The notes under the pieces were generated by a model that worked only from the letters and a program-made list of their open reading frames with translations, was not told the DNA's origin and did not search any database. Positions 49,730-59,934 of a stretch of DNA of 64,000 nt are shown here, piece after piece. Source of the DNA: an uncultured Prochlorococcus sp. Its GTDB lineage: Bacteria; Cyanobacteriota; Cyanobacteriia; PCC-6307; Cyanobiaceae. The position numbers and the translations under genes are program-made. Position 1 is the stretch's first letter. Each line of letters opens with the position of its first letter. The DNA lies in assembly GCF_902536725.1 (NCBI RefSeq), contig NZ_CACAYO010000003.1, positions 1 to 64,000 on the forward strand. The letters are read 5' to 3'.

Positions 49730-52468
49730 ATGCAAGAAGATACTATAATCCAAAAGAATTTATTTGCGATTGATAATGATAATAATGAGCAAAAAGAAAT
49801 AACAAAAATTCCAGAAGATTTATCTTTAGAAGATTTAAAAAAAGAATCCCAAAAAAGACCCAGACAAAGAAAAAATTCAACTAATTTAATAAATAAATTC
49901 AAGACTGATTTAATTTCAAATAACAAAAATGTTTGCATCAATGAAGAATCTTATAGCTATAAAACAGTTTCAAAGCTGAAATTAACCCCTGTAATGAAGC
50001 ATTATGTAACTCTAAAAGAAGAAAATAAAGATAGGTTATTACTTTATAGATTAGGAGATTTTTTTGAATGTTTTTTTGAAGACGCTGTATTAATATCTAA
50101 CCTTTTAGAAATAACGCTTACCAGTAAAGATGCTGGCAAAGAAATTGGTAAGATCCCTATGGCAGGGGTTCCCCATCATGCAATGGAGAGATACTGTGCT
50201 GATCTAATCAAAAAAAATTATTCTGTGGTTATATGCGATCAATTAGAAAAAAGTTCTGGAAATTATGGGACTCCAATTAAAAGAGGAATAACAAGAATAA
50301 TTACTCCTGGAACTGTAATTGAAGAGGGCATGTTGATAGCAAAGAAAAATAATTGGATTACGGCTATTTACTTGTCAGAAGAAAACTCAGATGAATCTTA
50401 TGAATGGGGTATATCAAAAGCTGATGTAAGCACAGGAGAATTAATAACTTTAGAAGGCCAATCTCTGTCAAAACTATTTGATGAAATTATTAAATTAGAT
50501 TCTTCAGAAATCATTGTTGGAAGCAATGCAGTAAGAAATTTATTAATTAAAGGAAATAGTCAAATTACATATACTGTTTCTCAAGAGACTAATTTTGGAA
50601 TTAATGAAGCAAATTTTCTTATAAAAAATTATTTCCAAATTGCAAACCTAGAGGGAATAGGACTTAAAAATTTAAACAATGCAACTAGATCACTTGGAGG
50701 TTTATTAAATTATTTAGAAAAAATTAATCCTTCAAATTTAGATAAAGATTCTTCAGTAAAAATCTCATTAGACTTTCCACAAATCCAATATGGTCACAAC
50801 AATTTAATTATTGATTATCAAACTCAAAAAAACTTAGAAATCAAAAATACACAACGAGAAAACAATTATGTAGGTTCGCTACTATGGAGTATTGATAGAA
50901 CTTATACTTGCATGGGTGCAAGATGTTTAAGAAGGTGGATAGATTCACCACTATTAAACGTTAATGAAATTTATAAAAGACAAAATATAATTACAAACTT
51001 TTTTGAATCTAAAAAATTACGTACAGATACCCAAAATTTACTTAGAGCAATGGGGGATTTAGAAAGACTTGCAGGTAGAGCTTGTGCAGGTCATGCAAAT
51101 CCCAGAGACTTAATTGCAATAGCTGAAGGTTTAAAAAAATTGCCAAGACTAAAATCTATAATTGAATTATTTAAATATGATCTCCCAGATTGGACTAATC
51201 AATTAAAAAATATTGATGAAGGACTCTTAGAATTAGCTGATACTATAAGTTTTAAACTAGTAGATAATCCTCCACTAAATATTAGTGAAGGAGGAATGAT
51301 CCACGATGGTGTTGACAATATATTAGATGGTTTACGCAATTTAATGGATGATTACTATGAGTGGCTAAATAAAGAGGAATTAAAGGAAAGGAGAATTAGC
51401 AAAATTTCAAACCTAAAAATTCAATTTCATAAAAATTTTGGTTATTACATTTCTATAAATAAGTCAAAAGTTAATTTAGCTCCACAACATTGGATCAAAA
51501 AGCAAACACTCACTAATGAAGAAAGGTATATCACTTCAGAAATTAAAAATAAAGAAAATAAGATTTTCCAAATAAAAAGTAGAGCCTCATCTAAAGAATA
51601 TGAAATTTTCTGCGAATTAAGAAACATAGTTGCTGAAAAAACAAAACAAATAAGATCGATCGCAAAATCCATAGCATCTCTTGATGCACTGCTTGGTTTA
51701 TCAATTACTTCAGTAGAAAACAATTTTATAAAACCTTCATTAATACCAATAAATGATTCAATGACAAAAAATAGTACAAAAATTATCGCAGGAAGAAATC
51801 CAATTGTAGAGCAATTGTTAAGTGATAAAAAATTTGTAGCAAACGATATTTCTTTTGAAGAGAATCAAAAATTAATTATATTGACCGGTCCCAATGCAAG
51901 CGGAAAAAGTTGCTTCATAAGACAACTTGGTTTAATACAAATTCTCACCCAAATTGGTAGCTTCGTCCCTGCTAATAATGCTGAAATCAAGATTGCAGAT
52001 AGGATTTTCACAAGAATTGGAGCAGTTGATGATCAATCATCTGGACAATCAACATTTATGGTAGAAATGTCTGAAACTGCATCAATTCTAAATCAGGCAA
52101 CTTCTAGCTCACTAGTTTTACTTGATGAGATAGGCAGAGGGACATCTACTTTTGATGGACTTTCAATAGCTTGGTCAGTAAGTGAATATCTTGCAAAAAA
52201 AATTCAATGTAATACTATTTTTGCTACGCACTATCATGAGCTTAATTATTTAAAAAATTCAAATAAGAATATACAAAATTTTCAAGTTTTAGTAGAGCAA
52301 AATAACGATCAGCTAATTTTTAGCCACAGGATTGTTAAAGGGGGCTCAAACAAAAGTTATGGCATAGAGGCAGCTAAACTAGCAGGAGTTCCAAAAGAAG
52401 TTATAGAAAAAGCAAAATCAGTTTTAAATTCTCTAGAAAATAACAAATTAAATTATGATATTAAGTAG
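49730..52468 (+). CDS. mutS: DNA mismatch repair protein MutS
   Basis: A 912-residue MutS1. The mismatch-reading domain has [11 protein letters not shown] with the Phe-x-Glu-like mismatch wedge, and the ATPase has Walker [12 protein letters not shown] (about 720), [18 protein letters not shown] and FATHYHEL. It recognises mismatches and small loops and recruits MutL. The first 75 residues are Lys/Asn/Glu-rich low-complexity sequence not present in Escherichia coli MutS. ATG start; divergent from psbZ by 140 bases, which contain the small hairpin TCTCATGAAAATGAGA at about 49628. Confidence 0.97.
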   Translation: MQEDTIIQKNLFAIDNDNNEQKEITKIPEDLSLEDLKKESQKRPRQRKNSTNLINKFKTDLISNNKNVCINEESYSYKTVSKLKLTPVMKHYVTLKEENKDRLLLYRLGDFFECFFEDAVLISNLLEITLTSKDAGKEIGKIPMAGVPHHAMERYCADLIKKNYSVVICDQLEKSSGNYGTPIKRGITRIITPGTVIEEGMLIAKKNNWITAIYLSEENSDESYEWGISKADVSTGELITLEGQSLSKLFDEIIKLDSSEIIVGSNAVRNLLIKGNSQITYTVSQETNFGINEANFLIKNYFQIANLEGIGLKNLNNATRSLGGLLNYLEKINPSNLDKDSSVKISLDFPQIQYGHNNLIIDYQTQKNLEIKNTQRENNYVGSLLWSIDRTYTCMGARCLRRWIDSPLLNVNEIYKRQNIITNFFESKKLRTDTQNLLRAMGDLERLAGRACAGHANPRDLIAIAEGLKKLPRLKSIIELFKYDLPDWTNQLKNIDEGLLELADTISFKLVDNPPLNISEGGMIHDGVDNILDGLRNLMDDYYEWLNKEELKERRISKISNLKIQFHKNFGYYISINKSKVNLAPQHWIKKQTLTNEERYITSEIKNKENKIFQIKSRASSKEYEIFCELRNIVAEKTKQIRSIAKSIASLDALLGLSITSVENNFIKPSLIPINDSMTKNSTKIIAGRNPIVEQLLSDKKFVANDISFEENQKLIILTGPNASGKSCFIRQLGLIQILTQIGSFVPANNAEIKIADRIFTRIGAVDDQSSGQSTFMVEMSETASILNQATSSSLVLLDEIGRGTSTFDGLSIAWSVSEYLAKKIQCNTIFATHYHELNYLKNSNKNIQNFQVLVEQNNDQLIFSHRIVKGGSNKSYGIEAAKLAGVPKEVIEKAKSVLNSLENNKLNYDIK

Positions 52469-52501
52469 ATTTTTGACATTTTTAGAAAAATAAATACTTT
52501 T

Positions 52502-53125
52502 TTAAATAGTTTCCCTCAATAAGGCGTTAACCGCAGCAGCTGCCATGGCAGCACCTCCTCTAGTTGAATTCAAAACAATTCGAGGAAGATTGGTAGAAAT
52601 TAGTTTATTTTTGCTTTTCTCTACTCCAATAAATCCAACAGGCATTCCGATAATTAAACTAGGTAAATCTTTTGCATTCTCTAAAATATCAATTAAATAA
52701 GTCAACGCTGTAGGTGAACTGCCAATAACTACAATAGGTGATTTGCTTCCAGAATTCATAGCGGATAAATCCTTCCAACCTTCACTTAAGCCATATGCAG
52801 TCTTAGTTAAGTTTGTATAATTATTTTTTTCAAACCACATTCTAGCGGTAAATACTTTATTCCTAGTGGTATTTTCAGCCATTGTTTTTATTGCTGCTGC
52901 TGCCATATCCGTATCAGTTAAAATCGGAGCTCCATTTTTAAGTGCCTGAAGCCCTTTTTCGCAAGCACCTTCACTAAAATTTACAAGATTTTGAACTGAA
53001 AAATCTCCTGAAGTATGGACTAATCTCTCTAATACTTTTTTTTCTAAATAATTTAGATCATTGGCTAATAAATGAGATCTTATGAATCTGATACTTTCCA
53101 AAAAAATTGGATGATCTATTACCAT
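52502..53125 (-). CDS. cobH: Precorrin-8X methylmutase
   Basis: A 207-residue enzyme of cobalamin synthesis. It moves the C-11 methyl group to C-12 to form hydrogenobyrinate (CobH) or its cobalt form (CbiC). Conserved blocks: LTDTDMAAAAIKTM (73-86), GSSPTALTYLIDI and IGMPVGFIGVEKSK, ending GGAAMAAAAVNALL. Prochlorococcus makes its own (pseudo)cobalamin, so the gene fits. ATG at 53125, 58 bases from the divergent holA start. Confidence 0.95.
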   Translation of the reverse strand: MVIDHPIFLESIRFIRSHLLANDLNYLEKKVLERLVHTSGDFSVQNLVNFSEGACEKGLQALKNGAPILTDTDMAAAAIKTMAENTTRNKVFTARMWFEKNNYTNLTKTAYGLSEGWKDLSAMNSGSKSPIVVIGSSPTALTYLIDILENAKDLPSLIIGMPVGFIGVEKSKNKLISTNLPRIVLNSTRGGAAMAAAAVNALLRETI

Positions 53126-53183
53126 TAAATTTAATTTGTGTTAGAAGTAATCATAGTTAATATATGGTTTTTATTGAGCTATT

Positions 53184-54185
53184 ATGCCAATACAAATATT
53201 ATGGGGTAATGATTTAAATGCTCAAAATACATTTATTCAAAAATTAATTGACAAGGAAGTATCTAAAGAATGGAGAGAAATAAACGTAACAAATTTAAAT
53301 GGAGATGATGATGAGCAAGTCAATAAAGCTTTTGATGAAGTTCTTTCACCTCCTTTTGGAGAGGGATACAGAATAGTTACACTAAAAAATAATCCAATTT
53401 TTAATGACAAAAATGAGGATCTAAGAACTAAATTTGAAAAAATACATGACAATATACCTCAAAATACTTATTTGATTTTACAAAATACAAAAAAACCAGA
53501 CTCAAGACTAAAGAGTACTAAATTTTTACAAGAACTTATCAAAAATAATTTAGCTAAAGAAAAGTCATTTTCTTTACCAGAAATCTGGGACTATGAAGGA
53601 CAAAAAAGATTTTTAGAAGATGCAGCAAATGAAATGAATATCAAAATTGATAAAAATGCAGCTGAATTAATAATTGATTCGGTTGGTAATGATAGCTTTA
53701 AACTAATAAATGAATTAGCCAAAGCAAAAACGTACCTTTCTGCAGTATCAAATGAATCGAATTCACAACTTTTTCTTAAAAGTATTGATGTAAAAAAAAT
53801 ATTTAGTGATCATCAATCCAATATTTTCAAAATCATTGATCTTCTCTTACAAAAAAATATTAATGAAAGCCTTATAGAAATTAATTATTCTTTACAGAAA
53901 GGGGAACCTGCTTTAAGACTAAATGCAGGTTTAATTAGTCAAATAAGAATTCATACCATTATAAAATTAGCAGTTAATTCAGGTAACGATAATGCAGAAA
54001 AAATTTGTAATCTTGCAGGCATTTCCAATCCAAAACGAATTTTTTTTATTCGAAGAAAAGTCAAAAATATATCTCAAGAATATTTAATTAATTTAATGAG
54101 TAACTTACTAGATATTGAATCATTACTAAAACAAGGTAATAATCCTATAAATGTTTTTACAGAGACATTAATTAATTTAAGTTAA
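53184..54185 (+). CDS. holA: DNA polymerase III subunit delta
   Basis: A 333-residue clamp-loader subunit of the AAA+ fold but lacking a working P-loop, as expected for delta. It starts MPIQILWGNDLNAQNTFIQK; family features include EVLSPPFGEGYRIVTLKN and the C-terminal collar with NPKRIFFIRRKVKNIS. It opens the beta clamp on DNA. lysC follows 39 bases downstream on the same strand, with no functional link known. Confidence 0.9.
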   Translation: MPIQILWGNDLNAQNTFIQKLIDKEVSKEWREINVTNLNGDDDEQVNKAFDEVLSPPFGEGYRIVTLKNNPIFNDKNEDLRTKFEKIHDNIPQNTYLILQNTKKPDSRLKSTKFLQELIKNNLAKEKSFSLPEIWDYEGQKRFLEDAANEMNIKIDKNAAELIIDSVGNDSFKLINELAKAKTYLSAVSNESNSQLFLKSIDVKKIFSDHQSNIFKIIDLLLQKNINESLIEINYSLQKGEPALRLNAGLISQIRIHTIIKLAVNSGNDNAEKICNLAGISNPKRIFFIRRKVKNISQEYLINLMSNLLDIESLLKQGNNPINVFTETLINLS

Positions 54186-54224
54186 CCAAATTATAAGTTT
54201 AAGAATTTACATTATGATTTAAAT

Positions 54225-55985
54225 ATGGCTTTACTAGTAAAAAAATTTGGCGGTACTTCTGTAGGTGATATTAAAAAAATTAAAAATATTGCAAGTAGCA
54301 TCTGTCAAAGTAAAGAAGCAGGAAATGAAATTGTCGTAGTTGTCTCTGCGATGGGGCAAACTACAGATGATTTAAATTGTTTAGCGGAATCAATTAGTAA
54401 AAAGCCTAATCGAAGAGAATTGGATATGCTTCTCTCAACTGGAGAGCAAGTAACCATTGCTCTTCTCTCAATGGCATTAAACGAATACGGCATACCTGCA
54501 ATTTCAATGACCGGTAGCCAGGTTGGAATTATTACTGAATCAATTCATGGGAAAGCGAGAATTCTGGATGTTAAAACAGAAAGGATCCAAAATTATATAA
54601 ATCAGGGTTTTGTAGTTGTGGTGGCTGGTTTTCAAGGAACAACATTAAGCCATACAGGTTCAATGGAAATTACAACTTTGGGTAGAGGTGGTTCAGATAC
54701 TTCCGCAGTAGCTTTATCAACAGCTTTAGGAGCTGAGACTTGTGAAATTTATACAGACGTTCCTGGGGTTCTTACTACTGATCCAAGAATTGTTCCTAAT
54801 GCAAAACTCTTAGATGAAATTAGCTGTGAGGAAATGCTTGAACTTGCAAGCGTCGGTGCTTCAGTTCTGCATCCAAGAGCAGTAGAAATTGCTCGAAATT
54901 ATGGAATTAAATTGTGTGTCAAATCAAGCCAAAGTGACTCAAGTGGGACTCTCTTAGAAAGTAAAATCCAACCTCTTCCGCTAAAAAGAGGAAGCTTAGA
55001 ATTAACAAAAACAGTCAATAGTCTTGAAGTATTAGAAAACCAAGCAGTATTCAGTCTCTCAAATATTCCTGATAGGCCTGGGATTGCTGCACAAATATTT
55101 GAAAAACTTTCAGAAGCAAGTATTAATGTAGATTTAATCATACAAGCAACAAATGATGGAAATAATAACGATATTACATTTACAGTTAGTGAATTAGAAG
55201 TTAAAAAGACTGCAGAACAATGTGAGCTTATAACTAGTCAATTAGGAGGAAAATATAATTTAAAAACAAACATGACTAAATTAAGTATTCAAGGAGCAGG
55301 CATTATGGGCAGACCTAGTGTTTCAGCTGATTTATTTGATACTTTATCTCAAGCGAATATAAATGTCAGGTTAATAGCCACTAGTGAAATTAAAGTCAGC
55401 TGTGTAATTGAAATTAATAATATCCCAAAAGCTATTAGATTTGTTGCTGAGAAATTTAAGTTATCCGATACACAAATATTTGTTAATCCAATCAATGAAA
55501 AACAAGATCAACCTGAAGTAAGAGGAATTGCATTAGATAAAAACCAAGTTCAAGTAAGTTTTAGAAAACTGCCTGATCGTCCTGGTGTTGCAGCATCGAT
55601 ATGTTTGGCGTTAGCTGAAAAAAATTTACTTATCGATACTATCGTTCAGTCTGAGAGAATTTCCTCTCTAAAAACTAAGGATATTAGTCTTACAATGAAT
55701 AAACAGGATAGAGAAAAAGCTAACTTAGTATTTGAGGCCTTAACAAAAAAATTACCCGGATCATACATTGAAGATGGACCTGCCATAGCCAAAGTCAGTA
55801 CTGTAGGAGCTGGAATGGCATTTAAGGTTGGAACGGCTGGAAAAATATTTAGAGCATTGGCTGACCAAAATATCAATATTGAAATGATTGCCACGAGTGA
55901 AATTAGGACTTCATGTATTGTCTTAGAAAAAGATTGTGACAAAGCAGTTAATGCGATTCATAATTATTTTGAATTAGAAAAATAA
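54225..55985 (+). CDS. lysC: Aspartate kinase with four ACT domains
   Basis: A 586-residue monofunctional aspartokinase. The kinase domain (1-250) has VKKFGGTSVGD (5-15), TTLGRGGSDTSAVALS and YTDVPGVLTTDPR. Two pairs of ACT domains follow (about 270-420 and 440-586), with NIPDRPGIAAQIFEKL and KLPDRPGVAASICLAL as matching starts, so the regulatory half is duplicated, a layout common in cyanobacteria. It makes aspartyl phosphate for lysine, threonine and methionine, and the extra ACT pair allows combined feedback by lysine and threonine. asd and dapA of the same route lie near the far end of the window. Confidence 0.97.
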   Translation: MALLVKKFGGTSVGDIKKIKNIASSICQSKEAGNEIVVVVSAMGQTTDDLNCLAESISKKPNRRELDMLLSTGEQVTIALLSMALNEYGIPAISMTGSQVGIITESIHGKARILDVKTERIQNYINQGFVVVVAGFQGTTLSHTGSMEITTLGRGGSDTSAVALSTALGAETCEIYTDVPGVLTTDPRIVPNAKLLDEISCEEMLELASVGASVLHPRAVEIARNYGIKLCVKSSQSDSSGTLLESKIQPLPLKRGSLELTKTVNSLEVLENQAVFSLSNIPDRPGIAAQIFEKLSEASINVDLIIQATNDGNNNDITFTVSELEVKKTAEQCELITSQLGGKYNLKTNMTKLSIQGAGIMGRPSVSADLFDTLSQANINVRLIATSEIKVSCVIEINNIPKAIRFVAEKFKLSDTQIFVNPINEKQDQPEVRGIALDKNQVQVSFRKLPDRPGVAASICLALAEKNLLIDTIVQSERISSLKTKDISLTMNKQDREKANLVFEALTKKLPGSYIEDGPAIAKVSTVGAGMAFKVGTAGKIFRALADQNINIEMIATSEIRTSCIVLEKDCDKAVNAIHNYFELEK

Positions 55986-55992
55986 GTTTTTT

Positions 55993-58032
55993 TTAATTAT
56001 TTCTTGCCAATTTTTGTCTTAATTTTTTGATTCTATCCCTCAAATTTGCTGCTTCTTCAAAATTTAACTCTTTTGCAGCATCTTTCATTTTAATTTCTAG
56101 CTTTTCTATTAAGTCAGGCAATTCTTCGAGCAAACATTGATTATCACTGGAACTGAGAATTGCGTCAGTTTTGTTATTAACTATATTGATTAAATCTTTA
56201 GATAAACCACCAGCATCTAGTTTTCTGGAGAGTTCTAGAAAAGATAATATTGAATTTTCTATTTTTTTGCCTGCAGGTTTTGGAGTAATACCATTGATTT
56301 GGTTATATTTTTTTTGAATAATTCTTCTTCTTTCAGTTTCAGATATTGCTCTTTTCATTGAATCTGTAAAGTTATCTGCATAAAGCAATGCAACACCATC
56401 AACATGTCTGGCAGCTCTTCCTATTGTTTGAATCAATGACCTTTCTGCTCTCAGAAAACCTTCTTTATCAGCATCTAAAATGGCAACTAAGGATACTTCA
56501 GGAAGATCAAGTCCTTCTCTTAATAAATTAACTCCTACCAAAACATCATATTCGCCCATTCTAAGGTCTTGAATAATTTCAATTCTTTCAATTGAATGGA
56601 TTTCGGAATGCAAATATCTAACTCTTACTTTATTTTCAGATAAAAAATCAGTTAGGTCTTCAGCCATTCTCTTAGTAAGTGTTGTCACAAGCACTCTTTG
56701 ATTCTTTTCAGCTCGAATTCTTATTTCAGATAACAGATCTTCTATTTGGCCCTCACTTGGTCTTACATCAATTACCGGGTCTAATACCCCAGTTGGTCTT
56801 ATAACTTGCTCAATAAATTCACCATCACATTGATCTAATTCCCATTGACCGGGAGTTGCACTTATAAATAGTGTCTGTTTTGATTTTTCCCAAAACTCTT
56901 CACATTTTAAAGGTCTATTATCTGCAGCACTTGGCAATCTAAAACCATGATCTATTAAAACTTTTTTTCTAGATTGATCACCGTTGTACATAGCATGAAG
57001 TTGAGGACATGTTACATGACTCTCATCAACTACCAACAACCAATCTTTGGGAAAGTAATCTATTAAGCATTCTGGAGGTGAACCTTCCTCCCTGCCTGAT
57101 AAATGACGAGCATAATTCTCAACTCCATTACAATAACCAACTTCTTTGAGCATTTCTAAATCATACTTTGTACGTTGTTCTAGACGTTGAGCCTCTAATA
57201 ATTTTCCTTCGTTTGTAAATTTATCGAGTTGAGTTTTTAATTCACTTCTAATTGCACTTATTGCACTCTCAAGTCTTTCTTTTGGAGTCACAAAATGCTT
57301 CGCTGGGTAAACGCTAACTTGTTCCAAACTTTCAAGTATTTCTCCCGTAGTAGGGTCAACATATCTAATAGCCTCGACGTCATCACCAAATAATTCAATT
57401 CTTATTAATCTATCTTCATAAGCTGGACCAATTTCTAAAACATCACCTTTAATTCTGAATCTACCTCTAGTAATTTCAATATCATTTCTAGTATATTGAT
57501 TTTCAACGAGAGACCTCAAAGAAGAATGTAGATTTAATGATTTTCCTACTTCAAATTTAACTGCAGCTTTTAAATATTCACTCGGTATACCAAGACCATA
57601 AATACAACTTATTGAGGCTACAACAATTACATCTTTTCTTTCAAATAATGAGCGTGTTGCAGAATGCCTAAGCATATCTATTTCTTCATTAATTGAAGCA
57701 GTTTTAGCAATATAAGTATCACTTACAGGTACATAAGCTTCAGGTTGATAATAATCGTAGTAAGAAATGAAGTACTCAACAGCATTTTTTGGAAAAAATT
57801 CCCTTAATTCATTACATAGTTGTGCAGCTAACGTCTTGTTATGGGCTAAAACAAGTGCTGGTCTTCCTGTTTGTTGAATTACATTCGCAATGGTAAATGT
57901 TTTTCCAGTTCCAGTAGCTCCCAAAAGAGTCTGAAACTGTTTACCAGTATTAACGCCTTTAACTAATTTTTTAATAGCTTCTGGTTGATCTCCATTTGGT
58001 TCATAAGGAGCTTGAAGCTTATAGTTATTCAT
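55993..58032 (-). CDS. uvrB: Excinuclease ABC subunit B
   Basis: A 679-residue helicase-like repair protein. Walker A is [16 protein letters not shown], the DNA-strand-wedging beta-hairpin has YYQPEAYVP, and TIGRAARH is motif VI. The C-terminal UVR domain ([20 protein letters not shown] in part) contacts UvrC. It loads damaged DNA for incision. The frame starts with TTG followed by ATG; the ATG at 58032 is used. Its stop is seven bases from that of lysC, which faces it. Confidence 0.97.
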   Translation of the reverse strand: MNNYKLQAPYEPNGDQPEAIKKLVKGVNTGKQFQTLLGATGTGKTFTIANVIQQTGRPALVLAHNKTLAAQLCNELREFFPKNAVEYFISYYDYYQPEAYVPVSDTYIAKTASINEEIDMLRHSATRSLFERKDVIVVASISCIYGLGIPSEYLKAAVKFEVGKSLNLHSSLRSLVENQYTRNDIEITRGRFRIKGDVLEIGPAYEDRLIRIELFGDDVEAIRYVDPTTGEILESLEQVSVYPAKHFVTPKERLESAISAIRSELKTQLDKFTNEGKLLEAQRLEQRTKYDLEMLKEVGYCNGVENYARHLSGREEGSPPECLIDYFPKDWLLVVDESHVTCPQLHAMYNGDQSRKKVLIDHGFRLPSAADNRPLKCEEFWEKSKQTLFISATPGQWELDQCDGEFIEQVIRPTGVLDPVIDVRPSEGQIEDLLSEIRIRAEKNQRVLVTTLTKRMAEDLTDFLSENKVRVRYLHSEIHSIERIEIIQDLRMGEYDVLVGVNLLREGLDLPEVSLVAILDADKEGFLRAERSLIQTIGRAARHVDGVALLYADNFTDSMKRAISETERRRIIQKKYNQINGITPKPAGKKIENSILSFLELSRKLDAGGLSKDLINIVNNKTDAILSSSDNQCLLEELPDLIEKLEIKMKDAAKELNFEEAANLRDRIKKLRQKLARNN

Positions 58033-58061
58033 CAAGCTAGTAGCTAAAGGATATTGTTATA

Positions 58062-58838
58062 CTAAGAAATTTTTTCTCTAATTATTGAATTTTTCAAAGA
58101 TTCTTTTAACCCCCTTACAACAGCAATCATTGATATTAAATCATCTAATTTATTAACTGCAGATCCAACGCCAACTGCTGAAGCTCCAGAGGATATTGCT
58201 AATGGACAAGTTACTTGACTTAATCCAGAGGCACTCATAATTGGTATATTCAGAGATTGTTTGTTAAATTCTTGATGAATAGCATAGGTAGCTGCAAGAG
58301 TTGGTACTGATTTTTCAAAAAAGCCTTGAATTCCTGGAGAGTAAGGAGTAGAACTTGTACCCCCCTCTGTTTGAATAATATCAACACCTTCTTCCACTAG
58401 CTTGACAGCAAGATCAACCTGTTTATCTATAGGCATAGTATGAGGAACAGTTACTGATAAAGGAACATTAGGCAATAAATCCCTTGTTTCTTTTGTAATG
58501 TTTAAAACTTTTTTATCTGAAAAATTAATGCCTTTTTCATAAAAAGTATCGTAATTTCCTATCTCAATTAATGATGCTCCTGCTTTTACAGAATCTAGAA
58601 AAGATCGAGGCACTACTGAACTAACACAAACGGGTAGCGTTGAATTCTTAAGTGCTAAATCAACGAGTTCAGGTTTACAAGCAATATCTACAAGATCTGC
58701 ACCTCCAAAAGAAGCAGCCTCAATAATTATTTTCACAGATTGAACATCAAAATTATTCAATCCTGAAATAACTTTGAGTAAAGATTTGCTTCTTAACTCT
58801 TCTTTAATTTTTTGTGGCAAAAGATTAATCAGACTCAT
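58062..58838 (-). CDS. Ycf23/DUF561 family TIM-barrel protein
   Basis: A 258-residue protein of the DUF561 family, also known as Ycf23 where encoded in red-lineage plastids. It has a TIM-barrel-like alternation of strands and helices: FGGADLVDIACKPELVDLA, GASLIEIGNYDTFY, EGVDIIQTEGGTSS and SGASAVGVGSAVNKL. The final glycine-rich loop resembles a phosphate-binding site. Function is unknown. It lies 29 bases upstream of uvrB on the same strand; divergent from tilS by 85 bases. Confidence 0.85.
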   Translation of the reverse strand: MSLINLLPQKIKEELRSKSLLKVISGLNNFDVQSVKIIIEAASFGGADLVDIACKPELVDLALKNSTLPVCVSSVVPRSFLDSVKAGASLIEIGNYDTFYEKGINFSDKKVLNITKETRDLLPNVPLSVTVPHTMPIDKQVDLAVKLVEEGVDIIQTEGGTSSTPYSPGIQGFFEKSVPTLAATYAIHQEFNKQSLNIPIMSASGLSQVTCPLAISSGASAVGVGSAVNKLDDLISMIAVVRGLKESLKNSIIREKIS

Positions 58839-58923
58839 TTAATTAATGAATTTATTACCCGATTGTGACATTCTTTTAGTAAAACAGTGCATTTTTTAAA
58901 AAATATTATCTGAGCAACACAAA

Positions 58924-59934
58924 ATGTCTGATAAAAAATTAACTCAGAAAAATTGGTCATCATGGCATCATCAGCTTCATAATGAGATTCTTAGCAAAAA
59001 AATATTAATTCCCAAAGGATCCAATATTTTAATAAGTGTTTCCGGGGGTCAAGACTCAATGGCCTTATTAACCCTAATTAATGACCTAAAAAAACTACAT
59101 AATTGGTCTATTAGTGTTTGGCATGGTGATCATCAGTGGCACGAAAAATCAGCACTATATGCTCTTGAATTAAAAGTTTATTGCGAAGATAAAAATATTT
59201 CATTCTATTGTGATCAGGCAAATAAAGAAAATATTTCTTCAGAAGAAAAAGCACGAGAATGGAGATATAAAAAATTATGTGAAAGAGCCAAAACTTTATT
59301 AAATACAAACCAGCAAAAACATAATATTTATCTGTTAACTGGTCACACGAGTAGTGATAATGCAGAAACATTTATCCTCAATTTATCTAGAGGAAGCAAT
59401 TTTGCAGGTCTGAGTAATATTGAGAGTAAAAGATTAATAGAAAATCAAATTTTTTTAATAAGACCAATATTAATTTTCAGTAGGAAAGATACAAAACAAT
59501 TTTGCAATAATATGAAAATCCCAGTCTGGGAAGATCCTACAAATTCAGATCTTAAATTAAAAAGAAATTTAGTAAGAAAAAAAATTATTCCTACCTTAGA
59601 AGTCATCTATCCTGGTTGTTCTGAAAGGATAAATAATTTTTCCCAAAAAATGAGCAAATACAAAAATGAACGTAATGATCTAAGTGAACTAGCGTATTTG
59701 TATTGTAAAGATGTAAAAGGAATCGATAGAAATCTCCTAAATAGTATGTGTATTGAAGCGAGGTGCACAATTTTAAATAGATTTTTAAAAGAATTATCTG
59801 CAAAGCAATGTAGTTCTAAAAATCTGACAAAATTAGCAACTTCAATTTATGAAAAAAATAGAGGTCAAATTAATCTACAAGAGTTTTTAAAAATTGTTTG
59901 GGATAAAAACTATATAAATTTTAAAAAAAGTTAA
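58924..59934 (+). CDS. tilS: tRNA(Ile)-lysidine synthase
   Basis: A 336-residue N-type ATP pyrophosphatase. The PP-loop SGGQDS occupies 40-45, and LTGHTSSDNAETFILNLSRG and EDPTNSDLKLKRNLVRKKIIP (in part) are family blocks. It converts C34 of tRNA-Ile(CAU) to lysidine so that the tRNA reads AUA. It is shorter than the Escherichia coli protein and lacks that enzyme's C-terminal domain, as in other cyanobacteria. Its stop overlaps that of rnj by four bases. Confidence 0.94.
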   Translation: MSDKKLTQKNWSSWHHQLHNEILSKKILIPKGSNILISVSGGQDSMALLTLINDLKKLHNWSISVWHGDHQWHEKSALYALELKVYCEDKNISFYCDQANKENISSEEKAREWRYKKLCERAKTLLNTNQQKHNIYLLTGHTSSDNAETFILNLSRGSNFAGLSNIESKRLIENQIFLIRPILIFSRKDTKQFCNNMKIPVWEDPTNSDLKLKRNLVRKKIIPTLEVIYPGCSERINNFSQKMSKYKNERNDLSELAYLYCKDVKGIDRNLLNSMCIEARCTILNRFLKELSAKQCSSKNLTKLATSIYEKNRGQINLQEFLKIVWDKNYINFKKS

